NCBI GenBank assembly: GCA_963783855.1
Contig: CAWAPE010000014.1
Location: 702,559 to 766,558 of the forward strand
DNA length: 64,000 bases
Reading direction: 5' to 3'
Source of the DNA: JAKAGZ01 sp963783855
GTDB taxonomy: Bacteria; Bacteroidota; Ignavibacteria; Ignavibacteriales; Ignavibacteriaceae
Numbering within the stretch: position 1 is the stretch's first letter; each line of letters starts with the position of its first letter. The translations under genes were made by a program, and so were the position numbers. Below the pieces are notes generated by a model, which saw only the letters and a list, made by a program, of their open reading frames with translations, was not told the origin of the DNA and did not search any database. Shown here in pieces: positions 47,210 to 54,555 of this stretch.

Positions 47210-48250
47210 ATGTTTAGTGAAAGATTAAAATCTGCCAGGAAAATGGCAGGATTATCACTAGAAGAACTTGCAAACAAAATAGGTGGAATTACCAGGCAGG
47301 CATTAAATAATTACGAAAAGGGAAAAAGGAAGCCTGATAGTGAAAGCCTGATTAAAATAGCAAACGCACTTGGATTGAGACCGGAATATTTTTTAAGAAA
47401 AGATATTGTAAAGGTTGGAGTATTTGAGTACAGGAAAAAGTCCAAGCTAGGTGTAAAGGAACAAAACAAGATAGAAGAACTTGCAAGGGATATTATAGAA
47501 AGATATATAGAGATAGAAGATATTTTAAGAATTAAAAATAAATTTGAAAATCCATTAAAAAGTTTAATAATTAAAGAACCAGAAGATATTGAAAAAGCAG
47601 CTAAACTTTTAAGAGATAAATGGGAGCTAGGACTGAATCCCATACCAAAATTAATTGAGACTCTCGAAGAAAAAGAACTTAAGGTTGTTAGTCTTGAGGC
47701 AAATGAAAATTTTGACGGATTAGCTGCGGATACCGGTAATTTTCCTGTAATAATGGTAAATAAAAATATTAAAGATATAGTAAGATTAAGATTTACCGTA
47801 GCTCACGAACTTGGACATTTAATTCTGAACCAGGGGTCAACTAAAACTGACAAAGAGAAGGAAAAATTGTGTCACAGGTTTGCAGGAGCATTTCTTTTAC
47901 CTGATGAAATATTGATTAGCATTATTGGTAGTGCCAGGAAAAGTTTAACCTTGCAGGAATTGATATCGTTGAAAGAAGATTTTGGAATTTCAATACAGGC
48001 AATAGCAGCCCGGCTGCATGATCTAGGAATAATAAACGACAATATGTACAGGAACTTTAATATTACCATAAGAAGAAGAAAATGGAATGTTAATGAACCA
48101 GGCAAATACCCGGGTAGTGAGAATGCAGAAAGATTTGAAAACCTGGTATTCCGTGCAGTCTCTGAGGAAATAATAAGCATAAGTAAAGCAGCCAGCCTGT
48201 TAAATTGCAGCATAGATGAATTAGAGGGGAGACTTGAAGTAGTGGTATGA
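47210..48250 (+). CDS. XRE-family HTH regulator fused to ImmA/IrrE metallopeptidase
   Basis: 346 residues from the ATG at 47210, which follows GAGGG. The in-frame ATG at 47150 lies before the promoter and is rejected. The HTH domain is at residues 1-65 (LKSARKMAGLSLEELANKIGGITRQALNNYEKGKRKPD). The ImmA/IrrE zinc peptidase has H199-E200-x-x-H203 in TVAHELGHLILN. Family members bind their own operator and cleave or sense partners in stress and toxin-antitoxin settings. Its stop overlaps the start of the PIN gene (ATGA), so the two form one operon, probably a toxin-antitoxin-like pair. Confidence 0.9.
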   Translation: MFSERLKSARKMAGLSLEELANKIGGITRQALNNYEKGKRKPDSESLIKIANALGLRPEYFLRKDIVKVGVFEYRKKSKLGVKEQNKIEELARDIIERYIEIEDILRIKNKFENPLKSLIIKEPEDIEKAAKLLRDKWELGLNPIPKLIETLEEKELKVVSLEANENFDGLAADTGNFPVIMVNKNIKDIVRLRFTVAHELGHLILNQGSTKTDKEKEKLCHRFAGAFLLPDEILISIIGSARKSLTLQELISLKEDFGISIQAIAARLHDLGIINDNMYRNFNITIRRRKWNVNEPGKYPGSENAERFENLVFRAVSEEIISISKAASLLNCSIDELEGRLEVVV

Positions 48251-48744
48251 AGTTACTGATAAGCGATACAAACATTTTTATAGATTTGATTGAATTAGAC
48301 CTGCTCGACTTATTTTTATCGCTTGAGTACGAGATTAAAACTACAGGATTTGTTATAAATGAACTTGATGTTAAAAAACAAAGAAAAATAAAAGAAGCGG
48401 CTGGAAATAATAAGCTGGAAATATTAAATACAGATTTCAAAGGCTTAGAAAAGATAAATTCTCTTTCTGAAAAACATCGTTCACTTTCTCTTACAGATTG
48501 CTCAGTTTTATTTTTTTCTCAAATATTAAAAGGTAGTGTTATCACTGGTGACGGAGCACTGAGGAAAATTGCACAGGCTAAGGGGTTGGAAGTAAGTGGA
48601 ATACTCTGGGTATTTGATGAGTTTGAAAAGACAGGTACTATGGGAGTTAAAATGCTTGGACAAAAGTTTAAGAAGCTTACTGAGATAAATAAACGGCTGC
48701 CAAAAAGTGAGTGTGAAACTAGGTTGAGGAAGTGGGGTAGGTAG
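48247..48744 (+). CDS. PIN-domain protein (probable RNase toxin)
   Basis: 165 residues. PIN acidic residues in the expected order: D7 (LISDTNIFIDL), E39 (VINELDV), D84 (SLTDCSVLFF) and D102 (ITGDGALRKIA). The end GILWVFDEFEKTGTM resembles the DUF3368-type PIN subgroup. PIN toxins cleave RNA. Translationally coupled to the XRE-ImmA gene, which probably controls its expression or activity. The operon runs opposite to the surrounding cassette genes and has its own promoter, as toxin-antitoxin cassettes in integrons often do. Confidence 0.85.
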   Translation: MKLLISDTNIFIDLIELDLLDLFLSLEYEIKTTGFVINELDVKKQRKIKEAAGNNKLEILNTDFKGLEKINSLSEKHRSLSLTDCSVLFFSQILKGSVITGDGALRKIAQAKGLEVSGILWVFDEFEKTGTMGVKMLGQKFKKLTEINKRLPKSECETRLRKWGR

Positions 48745-48789
48745 GTGTTATGGATTTTATTTTTTTTAACTAATAAAATAGCTGACACC
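48744..48789 (+). terminator. AT-rich hairpin at the end of the XRE-ImmA/PIN operon
   Basis: GGTGT...TTTTATT / AATAAAA...ACACC, with a T8 run in the loop. It begins at the last base of the PIN stop codon and could act as a terminator or a mark of the unit's end. Confidence 0.5.
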
Positions 48790-48861
48790 TGCTATTATTG
48801 AGAGTTTTCTTAGTTGCATAGTTCTCCAAATTCAGTTAATATAATTATCTTCTATCTGTCT

Positions 48862-49084
48862 ATTTACAGCATTGCGCCTAACCCGCCGCCCATAACAAGG
48901 AAGCTAAGTAAAACACAACTGATAAATATTTAGCCGTAGGTGCTTATCTTTTTTCGTAAGCACTGAAGGCAAGTTAATTAATTTAGTAAGAACACTTAGA
49001 ACAAAATCTTTAACAAAAACACAAACTCAAAAACCTCAAATCCGCCGAATTTAAATGGCGGCCGGGGTGATTTGCTGGTTATAT
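48862..49084. repeat. attC-like site d
   Basis: 223 bases. Left arm TTGCGCCTAACCCGCCGCC, right arm GGCGGCCGGGGTG-ATTTGC ending in GTTATAT. The left box is degenerate (TATTTACAG where others have TATAAC), so this site joins the XRE-ImmA/PIN unit to the array imperfectly. An inner hairpin with GTGCTTA / TAAGCAC occurs at about 48937-48965. No other content was found in this gap. Confidence 0.7.
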
Positions 49085-49101
49085 GGCGCTATTACCCTAA
49101 A

Positions 49102-49551
49102 TTATACATTAAACTGCCTAAGATGATGGTCAGGGTGTTTATAAGCCAAATAGCCAGCTTGCTCTTTTGTTACTTCACCGAAAAATGGCAGTTCATAGTT
49201 GTGATTGGATAATCGTGGATATTCATTAATTAAGTTAATCCACTTCTTTTTTTCGAAAGCTAAATCACTGTTGATGGTTTCTTTTACTTTAAGTTCGTCA
49301 ACTGCAGGTAGGTAGCGCTTCAGTGGACTAGTATCTTTTACAAATCCTTTTAAAATCATCTTCCCAAATAATCTACTCAAAAATGATCGTTTTACCTTTC
49401 TCTTGTCTAAGACCACTTCGTCCCACATTATGCAATGTCTTATCATCTGATTAATATTCATTTTTCCCCATTGTGCTACACTATTTTCATCAAGAGAATT
49501 GATTCTGTTGAATAATTCATCTCTTGTTGTTTTGTCAAATATTGTTTTCAT
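49102..49551 (-). CDS. DUF1569 (DinB-like) protein
   Basis: 149 residues. MNINQMIRHCIMWDEVVL near residue 30 and GYLAYKHPDHHLRQF at the C-terminus provide the His residues of the DinB/DUF1569 four-helix bundle, which usually binds a metal. The family may carry out thiol- or metal-dependent transfer reactions; the function of this member is unknown. Cassette boxes GTTATATGGC left and GCCATATAAC right match perfectly. Confidence 0.75.
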   Translation of the reverse strand: MKTIFDKTTRDELFNRINSLDENSVAQWGKMNINQMIRHCIMWDEVVLDKRKVKRSFLSRLFGKMILKGFVKDTSPLKRYLPAVDELKVKETINSDLAFEKKKWINLINEYPRLSNHNYELPFFGEVTKEQAGYLAYKHPDHHLRQFNV

Positions 49552-49596
49552 AATTGTTCATACTCCTGATAGTTAAGCAAAAATAAGATTTAAGCC

Positions 49597-49884
49597 ATAT
49601 AACGATGTTGCGCCTAACCCGCCGCCCATAACTGACGGATTTGTTAGAACCGAAACGCCAAATGTTTTACAAAATGTATTTAACTTTCATTGTAAATACA
49701 ATTTGTGAAAATGTTATTTAAAACTTATCCCTTTCACAAAATGCCGAACAGCCTGCCCCGCTTGCCCCGCATAGCGGCGGCCAAAGGCGGGAGAACGACT
49801 AACTTCATAATTATAAAAATGCCAAATTCGAATATAGTTTACCCCGCTTTGCGGGGGCTGTCGCTGTTGAGGCGTGGGTTATAT
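49597..49884. repeat. attC-like site e (288 bases)
   Basis: From ATATAAC to GTTATAT. Left arm TTGCGCCTAACCCGCCGCCC, right arm CTGTTGAGGCGTGG with an unpaired G in TT-G-AGGCG. The inner hairpin ACAAAATGTATTTA / TAAATACAATTTGT is base-paired though its sequence differs from the other sites. Two GC-rich palindromes (CCCGC...GCGGG type) are inserted in the 3' half, explaining the extra length; a similar block is found in site i. Confidence 0.75.
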
Positions 49885-49886
49885 GG

Positions 49887-50822
49887 TTAGAATGGTAAAT
49901 CATCTTTATCATTACCAGAATTGTTAGAATGCAAAATGATTTCATCTAAATTATAACTGCGGATAAGATTATTTAATTTAGATATAAGTTCCTTAGAGTT
50001 TTTAATAATTTCATTTTCTGTAGCGTTTTTCTTTAGTTTTTCAATAAATTTAACTGGTACATTTTCAATATTGGAAATAAGCCCTATCTTTAAGTCAGCA
50101 TCTTTCTTGCTATCAGTTCTTAAAACAAGTCCAACTAATACTGACAACATTTTATCTCTAGTCTTTTCATTATTGATTAAAATGTTAAATATTGATTGTG
50201 CAACTTCACCAATATTTTTGCCAATCGTTTGTAAACCTTGATACTTACCCAAAAAGCCATAAGGGTCCAAGCCTCTTCTCAAAGGAATTATTAAAACATT
50301 TCTTCCAAGGGCTGCGCCAACTTCTTGATCGCACCAATTACTTTCTTTGAATCCATCCATTAATATTGCTACAAATGAATCCATAGTGTATAATGCTTTT
50401 TCAATTTCTGTTTGCCATTCTTTTGTAGGCACTATATATTCGTGAGCAACAAATCCAGAGATTCCAAATGGGAGCAAATTTTTTTGTAGTAGAGATGTGG
50501 TTTTCTTAAAGGAAGAAATGTGACTTAGAAATAATCTGAAATAGCCTTCTTTCCAAAATAGACTATCATTATTTGCCAGATTATTTATGCCATTATAATT
50601 ATGATTTATTTCCAATTCATCTGCAATTTTTAAAATAATTACTTCATCAACTGGAGCCAATAATTCCTTAACATATATCCATTTACTATTCGAATTAGAT
50701 GTAGATATGGTTGTATCAACATTAAAACCACTCAAATAGGTTTGAATATCTGAATAAGTCATCCTTTGTTGAAGTTCTCTTCCAATTTTACTAATTAAAT
50801 CAAAACGATCAATATTTCTCAT
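49887..50822 (-). CDS. TIR-domain protein (probable NAD-degrading defence effector)
   Basis: 311 residues. Residues about 1-85 form an N-terminal helical domain (LISKIGRELQQRMTYSDIQTYL) like those placed before abortive-infection effectors, possibly AbiJ-N-like. The TIR domain is at about 93-200: YFRLFLSHISSFKK opens it, and SNWCDQEVG holds W163 and the catalytic-type Glu E167 with the W-x3-E spacing of NADase TIRs. The C-terminal ~100 residues are helical. The start lies 15 bases inside the cassette box. Perfect private boxes (GTTATATGGTTA / TAACCATATAAC) define a one-gene cassette. Antiphage activity is inference. Confidence 0.82.
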   Translation of the reverse strand: MRNIDRFDLISKIGRELQQRMTYSDIQTYLSGFNVDTTISTSNSNSKWIYVKELLAPVDEVIILKIADELEINHNYNGINNLANNDSLFWKEGYFRLFLSHISSFKKTTSLLQKNLLPFGISGFVAHEYIVPTKEWQTEIEKALYTMDSFVAILMDGFKESNWCDQEVGAALGRNVLIIPLRRGLDPYGFLGKYQGLQTIGKNIGEVAQSIFNILINNEKTRDKMLSVLVGLVLRTDSKKDADLKIGLISNIENVPVKFIEKLKKNATENEIIKNSKELISKLNNLIRSYNLDEIILHSNNSGNDKDDLPF

Positions 50823-50830
50823 TTATAACC

Positions 50831-51057
50831 ATATAACGGCGTTGTGGCTAAGCCGCAGCCCAGAACAAGAATGCTACTTAGAAAACAACTGCCGAAGATT
50901 TAGCAAACCGTGCTTATCTTTTTTTGCAAGCACGGTTTGCAAGTAAATTGATTTAGTAAGAACACTTTGAACAAGTTAGCCGAAACGGAACGACCAACTT
51001 ATAAATTATAAAAAAGCCGAATGCGAATATGCTGTCGGCTTGAGCAGCTTGTTATGT
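50831..51057. repeat. attC-like site f
   Basis: 227 bases, ATATAAC to GTTATGT. The right arm GCTG-T-CGGCTT-G-AGCAGC pairs with the left arm GTTGTGGCTAAGCCGCAGC, leaving exactly the T and the G unpaired. Inner hairpin GCAAACCGTGCTT / AAGCACGGTTTGC is a perfect 13-base stem (about 50916-50952). Compared with site j a T-A pair has become C-G, a compensated change. Confidence 0.82.
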
Positions 51058-51061
51058 GCAT

Positions 51062-52840
51062 CTATGCAATAATCTTTTCAATAATCTTACGTATGTCATT
51101 TGTTCCATCTACAGTAACGGCTGATTCGTCCCATTCAGCTTCTGTCATTTCTCGAAAAATATCTAAATTGTTCTTTGCCTTAAAATTACCATTATGGTTT
51201 GCTAATATTTTTTCTTTAATTACTTCCTTTATATCATCATATGGATTTATTTGGAAATCAGCAGAAAGAGTAAAGGCTGTGCCAAGTAATCTTTGTATAG
51301 CAGCACGGTGATAATAATTTTCAATTTCTCTCTTTCTTAGTAATTCAAATTCACCTCCCATCTCTTCAACCGTAGATTTTAGATTTGCTTTATTGGCCAT
51401 TTTTGAATCATAATCTGACGAACCTTTGTCACTATCAGCAATAAATAAGAAATGCCTATTTATTTTTCTACATAGTTCAGCGTTTACAAAAAACTCTAAT
51501 TGATCGCCTCCACACGGTATAAATAATATATCAGGTGGTAATAAACCGTTTAATTTACTTAGAGCTATCTCCCAAAATAATACATCACCTTTGCCTTCTA
51601 CAAAAATAACTTTCCTAAAAGCATCATTAAGAAGATTAAAATTAGGTCTTATTCCTAGTTCATTTATTACCTCATCTAAGACACTATCCTCATCTTCAGA
51701 TGTGTGGTAAGTTGATATTCCATTGTTTTTTTTGACAATTACAATATTCGAATCTTTTGTGGCCCCCGCAAAGACTGGTGAATGAGTAGTTAAAAAGAAT
51801 TGATTATTCTCAGACAATATTTTTATTGATTCTAGCAAATCATATTGCAAAGTAGGGTGTAAAAAAGTTTCTGGTTCCTCAAGACCATATATTCTATATC
51901 TATTTGCTTGCTTTTGCGCTAAATATTCAAAATAAGCGACCATCAGTAAACGCTTGAAACCGGTTCCTTTATTTTCAATTGGTATTTCATAATTCTCATT
52001 TGTAAACTTCAAAGACAAATCGAATTTAACTAAATTCTTCCAATTACAAGTTATGTTGGGTTTTATTCTATCAAGCTCCGGAACATTTTTCTTCATTAAT
52101 GAAGTAATAGTACTAAATTCATTCTCGAGATCATTCCCAACATTAGTTTCAATTTGAGTGGTTAAAGTATTATTATTGTCTAAAGATTGAATGGCAATGG
52201 GTTTAAACTGATTTTGAAATTCTGTGGAAGATACATTTAGATCGTGGTCTGCATTGAATAAATAGTATTCTGGTATTTCAAAAGTTTGGTATTGTTTTGA
52301 AATATTTTTTATGAAATCATCTCCAGGGTGTATTTTTAACCTCCGACCTAGTGTTTGCGTGTTCTGATCAATTTGTTCAATTTTTGATAAATTAGTGACA
52401 CCACGTCCAGAACGTGTAGGTTGAATACCTAACTCCTCAAGATAATTGTTTAGATCTTCTTCCTTTATACCCCAAACATTTTCGAATCTATCATCATTAA
52501 TATCGTTATGTTCATAAAATAATTCTTTATTCAATTTGCCAGCAGATGTAAAGGACATTTTTTTAATTAAACAAATTTTACCATCGTTATCCAAAGCAAG
52601 TGAATTTATTGGTTCGGATGGAGTAAATCTAAGTTTCAATTGCGTCACTTCACCGGAAGGTATTCCTTTGTAAATATCACTCAAAGAAAATTCATTATGA
52701 AAAAAACAATTTAAAGCTTTAAGTATTATTGATTTGCCAGAATCATTTTTACCAACATATGAATTAATATCGCCGCATTTCAAATTTTCTAGTAAATCAA
52801 TCCCTCTATAATATTTAATTGATATATCGAAAAGAATCAT
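51062..52840 (-). CDS. OLD-family ATP-dependent nuclease (AAA ATPase + TOPRIM)
   Basis: 592 residues. SMC-like N-terminal ATPase with Walker A GKNDSGKS (30-37), YGLEEPETFLHP as Walker B region (about 315) and the LTTHSPVF loop. The C-terminal TOPRIM nuclease has VIFVEGKGDVLFW (catalytic Glu, about 411) and FLFIADSDKGSSD (Asp pair). OLD proteins cut DNA and act in phage defence, alone or with a helicase (as GajA with GajB). No helicase neighbour is present, so it is a single-gene system. Preceded by GGAGAG; cassette boxes GTTATGTGC / GCACATAAC match. Confidence 0.9.
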   Translation of the reverse strand: MILFDISIKYYRGIDLLENLKCGDINSYVGKNDSGKSIILKALNCFFHNEFSLSDIYKGIPSGEVTQLKLRFTPSEPINSLALDNDGKICLIKKMSFTSAGKLNKELFYEHNDINDDRFENVWGIKEEDLNNYLEELGIQPTRSGRGVTNLSKIEQIDQNTQTLGRRLKIHPGDDFIKNISKQYQTFEIPEYYLFNADHDLNVSSTEFQNQFKPIAIQSLDNNNTLTTQIETNVGNDLENEFSTITSLMKKNVPELDRIKPNITCNWKNLVKFDLSLKFTNENYEIPIENKGTGFKRLLMVAYFEYLAQKQANRYRIYGLEEPETFLHPTLQYDLLESIKILSENNQFFLTTHSPVFAGATKDSNIVIVKKNNGISTYHTSEDEDSVLDEVINELGIRPNFNLLNDAFRKVIFVEGKGDVLFWEIALSKLNGLLPPDILFIPCGGDQLEFFVNAELCRKINRHFLFIADSDKGSSDYDSKMANKANLKSTVEEMGGEFELLRKREIENYYHRAAIQRLLGTAFTLSADFQINPYDDIKEVIKEKILANHNGNFKAKNNLDIFREMTEAEWDESAVTVDGTNDIRKIIEKIIA

Positions 52841-52872
52841 AAAGTCTCTCCAAAATTAGATTATTTTTAAGC

Positions 52873-53062
52873 ACATAACGAAGTTGCAATTAAAGCGCCG
52901 CCCAGTACGAGAATGCTACAATTGCAAACTACCTTTTAATTTTTAAATCAACTTGTTTACTAATATTACTTTACACAAAAAACTTATTTTGAAAACAAAT
53001 GCCGATAACCACATCAAACGACCGCATCGAAGATAGCGGTCGCTTTGAATTGCGGGTTATAT
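52873..53062. repeat. attC-like site g
   Basis: 190 bases, ACATAAC to GTTATAT. This is the cleanest example: left arm TTGCAATTAAAGCGCCGCC and right arm GCGG-T-CGCTTT-G-AATTGC pair completely except for the T and the G. The arm sequence differs at several paired positions from sites i-k with both sides changed together, so pairing is under selection. Confidence 0.85.
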
Positions 53063-53755
53063 GATTTTTTCTTTTTTACTTTCTAATCCAATAAATTTTA
53101 AACGCAAGAGCCATTTTTCTTGATAGATTTTCCAGTGATCAGGAGTTCCTTCAGAAACCGTTGGATCCTCTTCAAATTTATTTGAACTTATTAATATTTT
53201 TTTAGTAATCTCTGCATCATAACCACATAGAATTCTAAAAAAATGATCCAAGAATGAACATAATGCTCTTAAGCATATTAAAGCATCATTCCTATGAAAT
53301 TCTTCAATTGTTTTAGGAACTTTTAATATTTCAGTTGATCCAAAATCCGCTTGTCTTCTAAATTCATCAATTCTTTCCCATTTTGTTCGCATAACTTTTG
53401 GATGAACAATTAGGTCTCTTATTGTTTTTAATTCAGCAGCATTTTGTATCTCTTTACAACCACGATCAAATATTTTATTGTTGAATTTTACAGATAGATA
53501 ATATTCAAATTTGCTTAATGCGGGTAATTTATCAATATCCTTTTTGAAACTATTTGTAATTTCAAGAATATCTATACAACAGTTTGCAGAACACTCGAGT
53601 AAAAGAGTTGAATTAATAATTGATGCTCTCGCATATCTTTCCATCTTATCCCAATCTTCATTTTCAAGCGCTTTCTCTGAATAAAGTAAATATTCAGCAG
53701 AATCTTGAAATAAGATATAAAAGTTACGTTCATATAAATATTCTCTATCTATCAT
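53057..53755 (-). CDS. HEPN-like protein
   Basis: 232 residues, all helical. R113-x4-H118 (TIRDLIVHPK) is the R-x4-6-H RNase motif of HEPN domains, placed in the last helix of a bundle that starts with LYSEKALENEDWDKMERYARASIINSTLLLE. HEPN proteins are common RNases in toxin and defence systems. No antitoxin is visible in the cassette. The TAA stop lies in the cassette box itself (ATATAAC). Boxes GTTATATGATTTT / AAACCATATAAC define the unit. Confidence 0.68.
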   Translation of the reverse strand: MIDREYLYERNFYILFQDSAEYLLYSEKALENEDWDKMERYARASIINSTLLLECSANCCIDILEITNSFKKDIDKLPALSKFEYYLSVKFNNKIFDRGCKEIQNAAELKTIRDLIVHPKVMRTKWERIDEFRRQADFGSTEILKVPKTIEEFHRNDALICLRALCSFLDHFFRILCGYDAEITKKILISSNKFEEDPTVSEGTPDHWKIYQEKWLLRLKFIGLESKKEKII

Positions 53756-53765
53756 AGTCTAAACC

Positions 53766-53791
53766 ATATAACTACTACATGTACTGCACTT
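53766..53791. other. cassette box followed by a non-standard arm (junction 1)
   Basis: The box ATATAAC closes the HEPN cassette, but instead of the usual GAAGTTGCGGC arm it is followed by TACTACATGTACTGCACTT. The same 19 bases (18 of 19 identical) follow the box at 62651-62657 next to the insertion sequence. Either a second attC family or the end of an inserted element. Confidence 0.55.
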
Positions 53792-54182
53792 GTTAATTAT
53801 ATTAAATGCATGTAAATACGCCATAATTGCGTATATAACACACCTTGCAGGACTTTTTCTATCTTCATATCTTCTTATTCTATAATAATATAGATTATAA
53901 TTCTATCTATGTTTTCTGTTATATATACGCTGATTTTGCGCATATATAAACTTTCAATCCAATGGATTGTTTTCCGATATACAACTATTCACAATTATCA
54001 ATTCTGATTAGCCTTTATATATTTTTGTTGGCTCCCCCTTAGCGGATTAGATCAGCAAAAAAGAATGTAAGGCATTAATAAATAAAGCGCAATAGCTATT
54101 TATCCAGTGGTACCTTTGGGTTATTTAACGGTAAGTTATCCACATTTGGTGGGAATCTAACAAATTACAGTTTTACTAAAAA
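53792..54182. other. AT-rich gap without a gene
   Basis: About 390 bases, strongly AT-rich, with small inverted motifs such as GCGTATATAAC and TTATATATACGC. No ORF with support. Confidence 0.4.
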
Positions 54183-54548
54183 TGGCGCGCAATTGTACGC
54201 TATGCAAAGGAAACTTTTCATTCCAGACTGTTTAAGAGAAAAATTTATCCAAATAACCCGGAATTCTGGACGTTTCTGCACGCGGAGCTGCTATACAGGC
54301 TTAGACAGCTTGATGATCTCAATTGTAAGTGTGGAGGTTGTGACAGGGACAGGGCCAAATTTGAAAGAATTTTGGATTCAGCTACCAGATCCGGTTATAT
54401 CGAAGAAAATCTTAAACCTGTAAACTTTGCAGGGATTGGATATTGTAAAATAATACTTCAAGTAGAAAAGAAAAATCTCAAATGTGTTTTTATCGCTTAC
54501 AAATTTATTTTTTTATATACCCATTCTAACCTAACGTTAAGTATATAA
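54183..54548 (+). pseudogene. possible gene remnant without start codon
   Basis: One frame is open for about 120 codons with a protein-like middle (YPNNPEFWTFLHAELLYRL, then a Cys-rich CKCGGCDRDRAKFERILD). It has no ATG, GTG or TTG near its beginning and a stop just upstream. The last third is low-complexity. It may be debris of a small zinc-ribbon-like protein. A short ATG-started frame in another phase over the same bases looks random. Confidence 0.25.
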
Positions 54549-54555
54549 GCAATTT

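Noticed and set aside
49705..49890. Small plus-strand ORF inside attC-like site e
   Set aside because: It consists of GC-rich palindromes and arm sequence, with no coding character.
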